Assembly (NCBI RefSeq): GCF_014648415.1
Contig: NZ_BMRB01000001.1
Span: 1,922,001 to 1,986,000 of the forward strand
Origin: Actinokineospora fastidiosa
GTDB lineage: Bacteria; Actinomycetota; Actinomycetes; Mycobacteriales; Pseudonocardiaceae
DNA length: 64,000 nucleotides
Direction: 5' to 3'
The notes below the pieces were generated by a model that saw only the letters and a list, made by a program, of their open reading frames with translations, did not search any database and was not told the DNA's origin. Position 1 is the stretch's first letter. Each line of letters starts with the position of its first letter. Positions 47,222 through 55,743 of this stretch are shown here, in pieces. Position numbers and translations under genes: made by a program.

Positions 47222-47620
47222 GTGCGTGTGGAGTCTCCCCGGACCGTCCTCGGCGCGGGGCTGCTGGTGTCCCTGCAGGGCGTGTCCGGCCTGGTGTTCG
47301 CGGTGCTGGCGCTGGTCAGGGCGCTCGGCGGCACGTCGTCGGCGGGGAACAACGTCTACGGGCAGGCGGCCTACTTCGCCGTGCTGGCCGGGGGCGTGCT
47401 CGCCTGCGGGATCGGGCTCGTGCTGGGACGGCACTGGGCGCGCGGGCCCGCCATCGTGCTCCAGCTGCTCCTGCTGGGCGTCTCCTGGTACGTGATCGGC
47501 CCGTCCGGGCAGGCGGCCTACGGCATCCCGATCGCCGTGCTGTGCGTCGTCGCACTGGTGCTGCTGTTCCTGCCGTCGTCGGTGGCGTGGGCGCAGGGGC
47601 AGGGGCAGGATCAGGACTGA
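47222..47620 (+). CDS. Small four-helix membrane protein
   Basis: A 132-residue protein with about four hydrophobic helices (starting near residues 11, 46, 76 and 101) and a glutamine/aspartate-rich tail. No family was recognised. GTG at 47222 is chosen for its GGGAAGG; two further in-frame GTG codons lie upstream (for example 47170). Its last 10 bp overlap the convergent acetyltransferase gene. Confidence 0.7.
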   Translation: MRVESPRTVLGAGLLVSLQGVSGLVFAVLALVRALGGTSSAGNNVYGQAAYFAVLAGGVLACGIGLVLGRHWARGPAIVLQLLLLGVSWYVIGPSGQAAYGIPIAVLCVVALVLLFLPSSVAWAQGQGQDQD

Positions 47621-48081
47621 CCGAGCGCGGCCAGCGCGTCGTCGGTCATGCGGAAGACGGTCCACTCGTCCATCGGGACGGCGCCGAGGGACTTGTAGAA
47701 GCCGATGCTCGGCTCGTTCCAGTCCAGCACCCACCACTCCAGCCGGTGGTAGCCGCGCTTGACGCACTCGCGCGCCAGCTCGGTCAGCAGCGCCTTGCCC
47801 AGGCCGGAGCCGCGCATCTCCGGACGCACGTAGAGGTCTTCCAGGTAGATGCCGTGCGTGCCGCGCCAGGTGGAGAAGTTGAGGAACCACAGGGCGAACC
47901 CGACGACCTCACCGTCCACTTCGGCCACATGGCCGAACAGCGCCGGGTGCTCGGCGAACAGCGCGGCGCGCAACTGCTCGTCGGTGAGGCGGCACTCGTG
48001 GGCGGAGCGCTCGTACTCGGCCAGCTCGTGCACCAGCTTCACGACCGCGGCCACATCGGACTCGGCGACCCGCCTGATCAT
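47611..48081 (-). CDS. GNAT acetyltransferase, diamine-acetyltransferase-like
   Basis: A 156-residue GNAT enzyme. The acetyl-CoA loop is in YVRPEMRGSGLGKALLTEL (RGSGLG, about 91), and NEPSIGFYKSLGAVPMDEWTVFRM (about 121-144) is the C-terminal tyrosine-bearing motif. The layout is that of spermidine/spermine acetyltransferase-like proteins, so small polyamines or related amines are possible substrates. ATG at 48081. It follows the phosphatase gene on the same strand by 12 bp. Confidence 0.85.
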   Translation of the reverse strand: MIRRVAESDVAAVVKLVHELAEYERSAHECRLTDEQLRAALFAEHPALFGHVAEVDGEVVGFALWFLNFSTWRGTHGIYLEDLYVRPEMRGSGLGKALLTELARECVKRGYHRLEWWVLDWNEPSIGFYKSLGAVPMDEWTVFRMTDDALAALGQS

Positions 48082-48093
48082 GCTGCTCCCCGG

Positions 48094-48648
48094 TTAGCTC
48101 AGGTTGAGCGCCCTGATCTGCGGGACGCCCCGTTCGTCAGCGAGCACGGTAACCGCCCCGGCGGCCAGCGCGAAGCGCACCCCGAACGCGGCGGGCTGCC
48201 CGATCCACGCGGCGGTGAGCACCCGGCTGAAGTGCCCGTGCCCGATGATCACCGTGGTCGCGGCTATGCGCCCGAGCACGTCCCTGGCCCGCTCCCCGAC
48301 CTCCTCGGCGGTCTCCCCGTTCGGGCAGGGGTGGGTCCAGACGGTCCAGCCGGGGACGGTCTCGCGGATCTGCGGCGTGGTGAGGCCCTCGTAGTCGCCG
48401 TAGTCCCACTCGCGGACGTCCTCGGTGACCTCGTCGATGGCCAGGCCCGCGAGTTCGGCGGTGTGCGTGGCGCGCCGCCTCGGGCTGCTGATGATGTACG
48501 GGGTGTCGTCGAGGAGTTCCTTGAGCCGGGCGCCCGCCCGCCGCGCCCCCGCCTCACCGGCCTCGGTGAGCGGGACGTCTGTGCGCGAGGTGTGCCGCCC
48601 GGTCGCCGACCACTCGGTCTCGCCGTGTCGGAGCAGGTAGAGGACCAT
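48094..48648 (-). CDS. Histidine phosphatase (phosphoglycerate-mutase-like)
   Basis: A 184-residue histidine phosphatase. The catalytic RHG is in LYLLRHGETEW (residues 3-13), the second phosphate-binding arginine in ISSPRRRATHTAEL (about 53-66), the acid in EWDYGDYEGL (about 79-88) and the second histidine in VIIGHGHFSRVL (about 133-144). It resembles mycobacterial Rv3214/Gpm2, which acts as an acid phosphatase rather than a mutase. ATG at 48648. Divergent from the DUF4442 gene. Confidence 0.88.
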   Translation of the reverse strand: MVLYLLRHGETEWSATGRHTSRTDVPLTEAGEAGARRAGARLKELLDDTPYIISSPRRRATHTAELAGLAIDEVTEDVREWDYGDYEGLTTPQIRETVPGWTVWTHPCPNGETAEEVGERARDVLGRIAATTVIIGHGHFSRVLTAAWIGQPAAFGVRFALAAGAVTVLADERGVPQIRALNLS

Positions 48649-48686
48649 CTGTTGCCTTTCTTGTTACCGACGGGTAGCTTCCGGCC

Positions 48687-49148
48687 GTGACCCCGACGTA
48701 CCGCCTCTGGCAGCGCCTGACCGGCCTGCCGTTCGGCAACCGCCTGTTCTCCCTCGGCATGGTCCTCCGCGTGCCGTACTTCGGCACGATCCTGCCGACG
48801 GTGACCGCGCTGCGCCCGGGCCACTGCGAGGTGTCGGCCCCGAAGTGGTGGGGCGTGCACAACCACATCAAGACCTTCCACGCCATCGCCGCGTGCAACC
48901 TCGCGGAAATCGCCATGGGGATGCTGGCGGAGGCGACGGTTCCGCCCACCCACCGGTGGATCCCGAAGGGGATGACGGTCTCGTACCTGTCGAAGGCCCG
49001 CACGGGCCTCTACGCGGTAGCCCGCCTGGACGGCATCCCCGACTTCCCACCCGAGCCCCTCGACGTCCCGGTACCGGTGTCGATCAGGGACAAGTCCGGC
49101 ATCGAGGTCGTCACCGCGACCATCACGATCCGGGTGTCCCCGGCCTAG
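48687..49148 (+). CDS. DUF4442 hotdog-fold protein
   Basis: A 153-residue hotdog protein. The central helix region NHIKTFHAIAACNLAEIAMGML (split as NHIKTFHAIA and ACNLAEIAMGML, about 56-77) and the following KGMTVSYLSKARTG strand are typical of DUF4442 thioesterase-like proteins. A thioesterase role is inferred; no substrate is known. GTG at 48687. Its stop overlaps that of the convergent next gene. Confidence 0.8.
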   Translation: MTPTYRLWQRLTGLPFGNRLFSLGMVLRVPYFGTILPTVTALRPGHCEVSAPKWWGVHNHIKTFHAIAACNLAEIAMGMLAEATVPPTHRWIPKGMTVSYLSKARTGLYAVARLDGIPDFPPEPLDVPVPVSIRDKSGIEVVTATITIRVSPA

Positions 49149-49414
49149 CAGGCAGCGTCGAAGCGCCGGGCGAGTTCGAGGTACCGCCCACCCCAACCAC
49201 TGCTCAACGCCACTTCCTGCAGCGCCCCGGTGGGCGCGAACAACCGCCTCAGCGCAGGCAACCCGGACGCGTCCCCCACCCGCAGCCGCGCGAGATGCCC
49301 CCGCAACTCGGCCACCATCTCGTCCCCACCACCCCACCCGCTCCACCCCGTGTCCTGTTCGGACCCGCTGACCACGGCGAGCAGGTCCTCCAGCACACCC
49401 GCCACCCCCTCCAC
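49145..49414 (-). CDS. Hypothetical protein, 89 aa
   Basis: No family was recognised. Residues 1-20 and 30-55 look helical, and the C-terminal part contains LPALRRLFAPTGALQEVALSSGWG. GTG at 49414 is preferred because GGGGAGG precedes it; a TTG at 49450 would add 12 residues. It lies between a hotdog protein gene and sodN. Confidence 0.55.
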   Translation of the reverse strand: MEGVAGVLEDLLAVVSGSEQDTGWSGWGGGDEMVAELRGHLARLRVGDASGLPALRRLFAPTGALQEVALSSGWGGRYLELARRFDAAC

Positions 49415-49495
49415 GCCACCTCCCCGACGCGCAGAAACGGCGCTGCCCAACGGAAGATGAACCCGCTGGTCAGCGCCGTCTCAGAGGCGTCTAGC

Positions 49496-49903
49496 TCAGG
49501 CCTGCTTGGTCTCCCAGAAGATCTTGTCGATCTCCGCGATCAGCTCCAGCAGGGTCGCGCCGGTGGCGGGGTCCATCGAACCCTTGGTGCCGGAGGCGCC
49601 CGCGGCCTTGGTGGCGCGGTTGAACAGGTCGTGGAGCTGGGGGTACTTCTCGAAGTGCGGGGGCTTGAAGTAGTCGGTCCAGAGCACCCACAGGTGGTGC
49701 TTGACCAGGTCGCTGCGCTGTTCGCAGATGAGGACGGCCCGGGTGCGGAACTCCGGGTCCTCGTTCTGCTGGTACTTCTCCTGGATCGCCTTCACGGACT
49801 CGGCCTCGATGCGGGCCTGGGCCGGGTCGTAGACGCCGCAGGGGAGGTCGCAGTGCGCGGTCGCCTCCAGGCGGGGGGAGAAGAGGCGCGACAGCAGTCG
49901 CAT
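49496..49903 (-). CDS. sodN: Nickel superoxide dismutase, precursor
   Basis: A 135-residue precursor. The nickel hook HCDLPCGVYDP begins at residue 17 after a 16-residue leader (MRLLSRLFSPRLEATA). Cleavage exposes His1, whose amino group and side chain, with Cys2 and Cys6, bind nickel. The remainder is the four-helix bundle of the hexamer. ATG at 49903 has an excellent GGAGGA. The enzyme removes superoxide. The maturation protease gene is divergent, 84 bp away. Confidence 0.97.
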   Translation of the reverse strand: MRLLSRLFSPRLEATAHCDLPCGVYDPAQARIEAESVKAIQEKYQQNEDPEFRTRAVLICEQRSDLVKHHLWVLWTDYFKPPHFEKYPQLHDLFNRATKAAGASGTKGSMDPATGATLLELIAEIDKIFWETKQA

Positions 49904-49987
49904 TGTTCCTCCAGGGTCAAACGAGGGATGCTCCGACGCGGTCGACCCTACTCCGGGCATGCTGGTGGGGCAGGTGGAGGTGATCGA

Positions 49988-50296
49988 TTGCAACCGCTGG
50001 GCCGGTGGCCCGCGCGCCGGGTGCTGGTGCGGGGGCCCTCGATGTCACCCACGCTTCAGCACGGGGACACCGTGATCGCGGTGCGGGGAGCGCCGAGGGA
50101 GGGTGACGTCGTGCTGGTGTCCTGGGCGTCACGGCCGCGTCAGCTCAGCGTCAAGCGGGCCGTGCGGCCGGAGCCGGGCGGCTGGCACGTGCGGGGGGAC
50201 AACCGGTTCGGCTCCACCGACTCCCGCGAACTCGGCCCCGCCACCGTCCACGCCGTGGTGCGGTGGCGGCTGTGGCCCAGGCCGCGCAGGCTCTAG
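49988..50296 (+). CDS. sodX: Nickel-type SOD maturation protease (S26-like)
   Basis: A 102-residue serine protease of the signal-peptidase fold. GPSMSPTL (about 16-23) has the nucleophilic serine, SVKRAV (about 55) the general-base lysine, and GDNRFGSTDSRELG (about 71-84) the conserved box 4. The membrane anchor of ordinary signal peptidases is absent, as expected for SodX, which trims the SodN leader. TTG at 49988 is chosen for the GGAGGTGAT just before it. It ends in CTAG shared with the convergent rmlC stop. Confidence 0.92.
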   Translation: MQPLGRWPARRVLVRGPSMSPTLQHGDTVIAVRGAPREGDVVLVSWASRPRQLSVKRAVRPEPGGWHVRGDNRFGSTDSRELGPATVHAVVRWRLWPRPRRL

Positions 50297-50886
50297 GAGC
50301 GCAGCTTCTCGTAGAACGCCAGGCAGTCCGAGTACGTCGGCAGGATGTCGGTCGCCTCGGCCAGCGTCGGCGCGGCGAGGTCCTTGGGGGAGAGCACGGG
50401 CTCGATGGACGCGGGCCACGGCAGCCCCAGCGCCGGGTCCATCGGGTTGATGCCGTGCTCGCCGGTTGGGTTGTAAGGCGTCGAGCAGAGGTAATTCATC
50501 GCAGTGTCGTCCTCCAAGGCGATGAACGCGTGCCCGAGCCCCTCGGGCACGTACACCGCCTTGCACTCCACCGCGTCCAGGCGCACGGCGTCCCACTGGC
50601 CGAACGTGGGCGAGCCCACGCGGATGTCGACGACCACGTCCAGCAGCGCGCCGCGCGGGCAGTACACGTACTTCGCCTGCGAGGGCGGCACGTCCGCGAA
50701 GTGCACGCCGCGGATGGTGCCGCGCCGGGACACGCTGTGGTTCGTCTGCGCGACGGTCATCCGGTGGCCGACGGCCTCGAAGACGGCGTCACTTTGGTAC
50801 GGGGAGACGAACATCCCGCGGTCGTCGGGGAAGGTGCGCGGGGTGAACTCGAAGGCCCCGGCGATGGCAAGTTCGCGTGCGTGCAC
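50293..50886 (-). CDS. rmlC: dTDP-4-dehydrorhamnose 3,5-epimerase
   Basis: A 197-residue cupin epimerase of dTDP-rhamnose synthesis. Features are FPDDRGMFVSPYQSDAVFEA (starting about 19), QTNHSVSRRGTIRGVHFAD (about 46-64, with the catalytic His in RGVHF), VVVDIRVGSPTFGQW (about 84) and PEGLGHAFIALEDD (about 114). The rest of the rml pathway is not adjacent, so this may serve a special sugar or be relocated. GTG at 50886 is taken; a TTG 21 bases upstream is possible. Confidence 0.93.
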   Translation of the reverse strand: MHARELAIAGAFEFTPRTFPDDRGMFVSPYQSDAVFEAVGHRMTVAQTNHSVSRRGTIRGVHFADVPPSQAKYVYCPRGALLDVVVDIRVGSPTFGQWDAVRLDAVECKAVYVPEGLGHAFIALEDDTAMNYLCSTPYNPTGEHGINPMDPALGLPWPASIEPVLSPKDLAAPTLAEATDILPTYSDCLAFYEKLRS

Positions 50887-51245
50887 GCCGAGCAGGGTAG
50901 TCGGCAACCGCGAAAGAGCTGATCAGTCACGCTCCGAACACGTTAACCAGCACTCGCAAACCGGACGGACGTCTTGCGAAACGGCCTCTGACCTGCGAAA
51001 AAGCTCTCCCATTTGTGATCCCCGCCGCAGACAAGGCCGGACCGGACTGCCACACTGTGCAGACCGCGGCGCCCCGAGGGCGCCACCCTCACGGGCCCAC
51101 ACCCCAGGGTCCTTCGCACCCCCAAAGCCGTGAACGCGCCCTGAGAAACGCCAGGCTGATGTCAGCACCCAGGGCTACTTTCCGGCGACACCCCGTTTCC
51201 GCGCCACGCAGTCAGGGACCACGGCGCGCGACAGGAGGGACGCCA
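50887..51245. other. 359-bp divergent region between rmlC and malic enzyme
   Basis: No gene is seen. The left third is AT-richer than average and holds repeated GCGAAA elements: GCGAAAGAGCT (50910-50920), GCGAAAC (50976-50982) and GCGAAAAAGCT (50995-51005), plus TCGCAAAC near 50955. They look like sites for one regulator. Several in-frame ATG/GTG codons before 51246 lack ribosome sites. Confidence 0.5.
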
Positions 51246-52430
51246 ATGACCGCACTGAACGAGGACACCGTGACCGCACCCGTCACCGACGAGGAGATCT
51301 TCACCGCGCACGAGGGCGGCAAGCTCGGTGTGGCGGTGACCAAGCCCCTCGCCGACCCGCGTTCGCTGGCGATCGCCTACACCCCCGGGGTGGCCAAGGT
51401 GAGCAGCGCGATCGCCCGCGACCCCCGGCTGGCCGCGCGCTACACCTGGGCGTCGCGCCTGGTCGCCGTGGTCTCCGACGGCACAGCGGTCCTCGGTCTC
51501 GGCGACATCGGCGCGGCCGCCTCGCTGCCGGTCATGGAGGGCAAGGCCGCGCTGTTCAAGACCTTCGGCGAGCTCGACTCCATCCCGCTGGTGCTGAACA
51601 CCACCGACGTCGACGAGATCGTCGAGACGCTCGTGCGCCTGCGCCCCTCCTTCGGCGCGGTCAACCTCGAGGACGTCGCCGCGCCCCGCTGCTTCGAGCT
51701 GGAGGCCAAGCTCATCGAGGCGCTGGACTGCCCGGTGATGCACGACGACCAGCACGGCACCGCCATCGTGCTGCTCGCCGCCCTGCGCGGCGCCAACCTG
51801 GTCCTCAACCGCGATCTGGGCAACCAGCGGGTGGTCATCGCGGGCGCGGGCGCTGCCGGTGTGGCGTGCGCCAAGATCCTGCTCGCCGCGGGCGTGGGCG
51901 ACATCACGCTGCTCGATTCCAAGGGCATCGTGCACGCCGACCGCGACGGGCTGAACTCCATCAAGCAGGAGATGGCCCAGGTCACCAACAAGGCCGGGCT
52001 GCGCGGCGGCCAGGCCGAGGCGCTCGACGGCGCCGACGTGTTCGTCGGGCTGTCCGCGGGCAAGCTGCCGGTCGAGCTGGTCGGCGCCATGGCCAAGGAC
52101 CCGATCGTGTTCGCCCTGTCCAACCCCGACCCGGAGATCCACCCCGAGGTCGCCGCCCGGCACGCGGCCATCGTCGCCACCGGCCGCAGCGACTTCCCCA
52201 ACCAGATCAACAACGTGCTCGCCTTCCCGGGCATCTTCCGGGGCGCGCTGGACTCCGGCGCCCGGCGCATCACCGAGCGCATGAAGCTCGCCGCCGCGGA
52301 CGCCATCCTGGGAGTTGCCGAAGAGGACCTGGCGGCCGACAGGATCGTCCCGAGCGCCCTCGACCCGCGCGTCGCCCCCGAGGTGGCGGCGGCGGTCGCG
52401 CGGGCGGCGAAGGAAGACGGGGTAGCCTGA
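51246..52430 (+). CDS. Malic enzyme (oxaloacetate-decarboxylating malate dehydrogenase)
   Basis: A 394-residue enzyme converting malate to pyruvate and CO2. The N-terminal catalytic domain has LAIAYTPGVAKVS (about 38, with the catalytic Tyr), PVMEGKAALFK (about 96, active-site Lys) and CPVMHDDQHGTAI (about 160). The NAD(P) fold shows VVIAGAGAAGVACAKILL (about 197) and FALSNPDPEIHPE (about 290). The short form without a phosphotransacetylase tail suggests an NAD-type enzyme, but cofactor choice is not proved. ATG at 51246 with AGGAGG. Confidence 0.93.
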   Translation: MTALNEDTVTAPVTDEEIFTAHEGGKLGVAVTKPLADPRSLAIAYTPGVAKVSSAIARDPRLAARYTWASRLVAVVSDGTAVLGLGDIGAAASLPVMEGKAALFKTFGELDSIPLVLNTTDVDEIVETLVRLRPSFGAVNLEDVAAPRCFELEAKLIEALDCPVMHDDQHGTAIVLLAALRGANLVLNRDLGNQRVVIAGAGAAGVACAKILLAAGVGDITLLDSKGIVHADRDGLNSIKQEMAQVTNKAGLRGGQAEALDGADVFVGLSAGKLPVELVGAMAKDPIVFALSNPDPEIHPEVAARHAAIVATGRSDFPNQINNVLAFPGIFRGALDSGARRITERMKLAAADAILGVAEEDLAADRIVPSALDPRVAPEVAAAVARAAKEDGVA

Positions 52431-52493
52431 GGGCCGGCGGGATGCTCGGCAGCGGTGCCCCACCCGCCTACTCGAGGGTGGAGGGAACGCGCC

Positions 52494-55031
52494 GTGGCCG
52501 AGCATGTCGTGCGCGGCGGACTGCCCCGGGTCGCGGTCCCGGCCACCGGGTATGACGGCGGTGGCCCGGCCCAGACCCCGGAGGTCGTCCAGCCCGCCGT
52601 CGTCGACCTCGACGACGATCCCGGGGCCGAGCGCGCCCTGCTGCTCGAGGCCCAGCGCATCGCCAAGCTCGGCTCCTGGATGCTCGACCTGGAGTCCGGC
52701 GAGCTGTACCTGTCCGAGGGACTGCGCACGCTCGCCGGGCTGACCGGGGACGCCACGATCGCCCAGCTGGTCGACATGGTCTTCGCCGACGACCGGGAGC
52801 GGCTGGCCGACTTCCGGGCCAAGCTGGCCGGGCACCGCTCCACCCAGCCCATCGAGGTCGAGCTGCGCGACATCACCGGCGAGCGCGTCTACCTCGTGCG
52901 GGCCCGCATGGTGCGCGACGAGCACGAGCGCATCCACGGCACGGTCCAGGACGTCACCAAGGTGCGGCACCTGGAGCGGCTGCTGAGCCAGGAGAGCAGG
53001 CTGTTCCGCGAGGCGCAGCGGGTGGCCCGGCTGGGCACGTGGGAGTGGAACACCGAGACCAACGAGTGCCTGTGGTCGTCCATGCTCTACGAGCTGGGCG
53101 GGATCGAGCCGGGCACGCCCATCCATTACGCGGACTACTTGCGGCTGGTGCACCCCGACGACCGCGGCTGGGTCGACCAGCGCTGGCAGGAGCTGGCGAC
53201 GACGCACCGCCCGGTCGAGTGCGAGCACCGGGTCATCCGCCCGGACGGCAAGCGCAGGGTGTTCCGCATCCGCGGCGAGGCGGCCGGGCCGGACGGCGAC
53301 CCGAGGGTCATGATCGGCACCGCGCAGGACGTCACCGAGCAGCGCTCGACCGAGACGCGCATGCAGCGCTCCAGCAAGCGCTTCACCGACCTGGTGGCCA
53401 TCACCCCGGTCGGCATCGGCCTGTTCGACGACGAGGGCAGGCTGGTCGACGCCAACGAGGCGCTGTGCACGCTGCTGGGCACCGACCTGGACCGCCTGCG
53501 CGGGCTGACCGCCGACCAGCTCACCCATCCGGATGACCGCGAGCCGCGCCGGGGACGGCCGTTCCAGAGCGGCCAGTGCGTGCTGATGGCAGCGGCGGGC
53601 AAGCCGGTGTACTGCGAGCTGACCTCGACGGTCTCGGTGTCCGACGACGGCCAGCGCTACTGGCTGGTGGTCTTCGCCGACGTCACCGACCGGCGCAGGG
53701 CCGCCGAGCGGCTGCGCTACCAGGCCACCCACGACGAGCTGACCGGCCTGCCGGGGCGCGCGGCGGTCAAGGAGCTGCTGGGCAAGCTGCTCGGCGGCCC
53801 CGACTTCGACCGGATCGCCCTGCTGTTCTGCGACGTCGACAACTTCAAGCGGGTCAACGACTCGCTCGGCCACGACGTGGGCGACGAGCTCATCACCGCG
53901 CTGGCCAGGCGGCTGGAGCGCGGTCTGCCGCCGTCGTGCACGGTCGCGCGCATGTCCGGCGACGAGTACGTGGTCATCTGCTCCGACGTCACCGAGGCGG
54001 GCGGGGTGGAGGCGCTGGCGAACACCGCGGCGGGGCTGCTGCGCACGGCGGTGCCGGTGCGCGGGCAGCTGCTGCGCGTGTCGGCGTGCATCGGCGCGGC
54101 GGTGCCCAGCGGCCCGGAGACGACCGGCGCCGACCTGCTGCGCTACGCCGACGCGGCGATGTTCGCGGCCAAGGAGCGCGGCACCGGGCGGGTGTCGCTG
54201 GCCAGCGCGGCGCTGATCGCCTCGGCCAACAGCCAGATGCTGCTGGAGGGCCAGCTGCGCGAGGCCATCGCCAACGACCAGCTGGTCCTGCACTACCAGC
54301 CGGTCGTCGGGTCGGACGGCACGGTGCTCAGCGCCGAGGCGCTGGTGCGCTGGCCGCACCCCGAGCGCGGCCTGCTCATGCCCGGGGACTTCCTGCCCGT
54401 CGCCGAGCAGGGCGACCTGCTGGGCGAGCTGGACCGCTGGGTGCTGCGCACGGCGTTCGCCGAGGCGTCCGACTGGCCCCAGCTCGCGGGCGGCACGCTC
54501 GGCGGCGGCGTCGGGATCGCGGTCAACCTCGGCGGCCTGGTGCCCGGCGATCCGGAGTTCGTCGACACGGTGGCGAACGCGGTGGCCACGACCGGGCTGG
54601 CCTGGGACCGGGTGGTGCTGGAGCTGGTCGAGACCAGCCTGATCGACCTGCCCTCGCGCAGCCGCGAGGCCATGGACGAGCTGGTCGAGCGCGGCGTGCG
54701 GTTCGCGGTGGACGACTTCGGGACCGGCTACTCGTCGCTGGCGCGGCTCAAGGAGCTGCCCGCGCAGATCATCAAGATCGACCGCCGGTTCGTCTCCGGC
54801 GTGGCCACGGACGCCTCGGACTTCGCCGTCGCCCGCGCCCTGGTCGACATGGCCCGCGCGATGGGCAGGCGGTGCGTGGCCGAGGGCGTGGAGAACGCGA
54901 CCCAGTTCCACGTCCTGCGCGGCGTGGGCGTGGACGCCTACCAGGGCTGGCTGATGTCGCGGCCGCTGCCCGCGGACCGTTTTCGTGATCTCCTCAAGCA
55001 GGGACCGGTAAGAATTCCTAACGGGGCATGA
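52494..55031 (+). CDS. PAS-GGDEF-EAL cyclic-di-GMP protein
   Basis: An 845-residue soluble protein. Three PAS-like domains (about 40-150, 165-280, 295-410) precede a GGDEF domain (about 415-575) with LFCDVDNFKRVNDSLGHD and the active-site loop reading MSGDEY. An EAL domain follows (about 590-840) with EALVRW, NLGGL, ELVET, DDFGTGYSS, KIDRRF and AEGVEN, all catalytic residues being present. The enzyme should hydrolyse c-di-GMP; SGDEY is a near-consensus cyclase loop, so synthesis is possible too. GTG at 52494 with GGAGGG. It follows the malic enzyme by 63 bp. Confidence 0.9.
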   Translation: MAEHVVRGGLPRVAVPATGYDGGGPAQTPEVVQPAVVDLDDDPGAERALLLEAQRIAKLGSWMLDLESGELYLSEGLRTLAGLTGDATIAQLVDMVFADDRERLADFRAKLAGHRSTQPIEVELRDITGERVYLVRARMVRDEHERIHGTVQDVTKVRHLERLLSQESRLFREAQRVARLGTWEWNTETNECLWSSMLYELGGIEPGTPIHYADYLRLVHPDDRGWVDQRWQELATTHRPVECEHRVIRPDGKRRVFRIRGEAAGPDGDPRVMIGTAQDVTEQRSTETRMQRSSKRFTDLVAITPVGIGLFDDEGRLVDANEALCTLLGTDLDRLRGLTADQLTHPDDREPRRGRPFQSGQCVLMAAAGKPVYCELTSTVSVSDDGQRYWLVVFADVTDRRRAAERLRYQATHDELTGLPGRAAVKELLGKLLGGPDFDRIALLFCDVDNFKRVNDSLGHDVGDELITALARRLERGLPPSCTVARMSGDEYVVICSDVTEAGGVEALANTAAGLLRTAVPVRGQLLRVSACIGAAVPSGPETTGADLLRYADAAMFAAKERGTGRVSLASAALIASANSQMLLEGQLREAIANDQLVLHYQPVVGSDGTVLSAEALVRWPHPERGLLMPGDFLPVAEQGDLLGELDRWVLRTAFAEASDWPQLAGGTLGGGVGIAVNLGGLVPGDPEFVDTVANAVATTGLAWDRVVLELVETSLIDLPSRSREAMDELVERGVRFAVDDFGTGYSSLARLKELPAQIIKIDRRFVSGVATDASDFAVARALVDMARAMGRRCVAEGVENATQFHVLRGVGVDAYQGWLMSRPLPADRFRDLLKQGPVRIPNGA

Positions 55032-55104
55032 GCTTTCTTCCGGACTTGCCCGCTCGCACGTTCGGATGTTGTTCCCGGCCTTGCGCGCTGGTGTGATCTA
55101 CTAC

Positions 55105-55590
55105 ATGACCGCTATCGCAGTTGAGCCGACCGCCCGCGGACAGGTGACGATCGATGCCACCGCGGAAGAGGTCTGGGACTACATCAGCGACCCCGTCCGC
55201 ATGGCCGACTTCGCCGCGGAGCTGGTGAGCTGCCGCTGGCTGGACGGCACCACGAGGGCGGAGGTCGGCAGCCGCTTCGCGGGCGCCAACCGCAACGGCT
55301 GGCGGCGCTGGACGACCATCTGCAGCGTCACGGAGGTCGAGCCGGGCCGCCGTTTCGCCTACGAGGTCCACACCCCGTTCAAGACCCCGATCTCGCGCTG
55401 GGAGTACGAGATCGAGGAGACCGAGCGCGGCTGCCGCGTCACGGAGTCCAACTGGCTGCTGGTGCCCCAGTGGTTCATCCCGTTCGCCATCATGATCACC
55501 GGCGAGCCGGACCGGGTGGGCCTGAACATGGCCAACATCGCCACGACGCTGCAGAACCTCAAGCTGCACCTGGAACTGGGCCGACTGTGA
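55105..55590 (+). CDS. SRPBCC (START-like) protein
   Basis: A 161-residue protein with the polyketide-cyclase/START fold: QVTIDATAEEVWDYISDPVRMADF (starting about 14) is the usual first strand and helices, and WEYEIEETERGCRVTESN (about 91) the later strands. These bind hydrophobic ligands. A C-terminal helix runs through the last 25 residues. ATG at 55105 has no clear ribosome site; an upstream start near 55066 is possible. Ligand unknown. Confidence 0.8.
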   Translation: MTAIAVEPTARGQVTIDATAEEVWDYISDPVRMADFAAELVSCRWLDGTTRAEVGSRFAGANRNGWRRWTTICSVTEVEPGRRFAYEVHTPFKTPISRWEYEIEETERGCRVTESNWLLVPQWFIPFAIMITGEPDRVGLNMANIATTLQNLKLHLELGRL

Positions 55591-55599
55591 TGGCGGGCG

Positions 55600-55728
55600 T
55601 CCCCCGGCCCGGCCGGGGGAGCGCTCACGCGGTCAGGCAGGGATGTTTCCACTCCCCGTGACCGCTCTTCACTCCATCGTGTCCTGTCGAACGGGCGTTC
55701 GACTGGGCAATATGGAGTCATGACTCCA
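55600..55728. terminator. Three hairpins between convergent genes
   Basis: TCCCCCGGCC / GGCCGGGGGA (55600-55620), GTCGAAC-GGGC-GTTCGAC (55686-55703) and the perfect 16-bp dyad TGGAGTCATGACTCCA (55713-55728) stand between the convergent START-protein and BpsA-like genes. The first is a good terminator; the last could also bind a protein. Confidence 0.6.
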
Positions 55729-55743
55729 CTTACCTTCTCGTTC

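Noticed and set aside
49415-49450. N-terminal extension of the 89-residue hypothetical protein from a TTG at 49450
   Set aside because: The downstream GTG at 49414 has a much better Shine-Dalgarno sequence.
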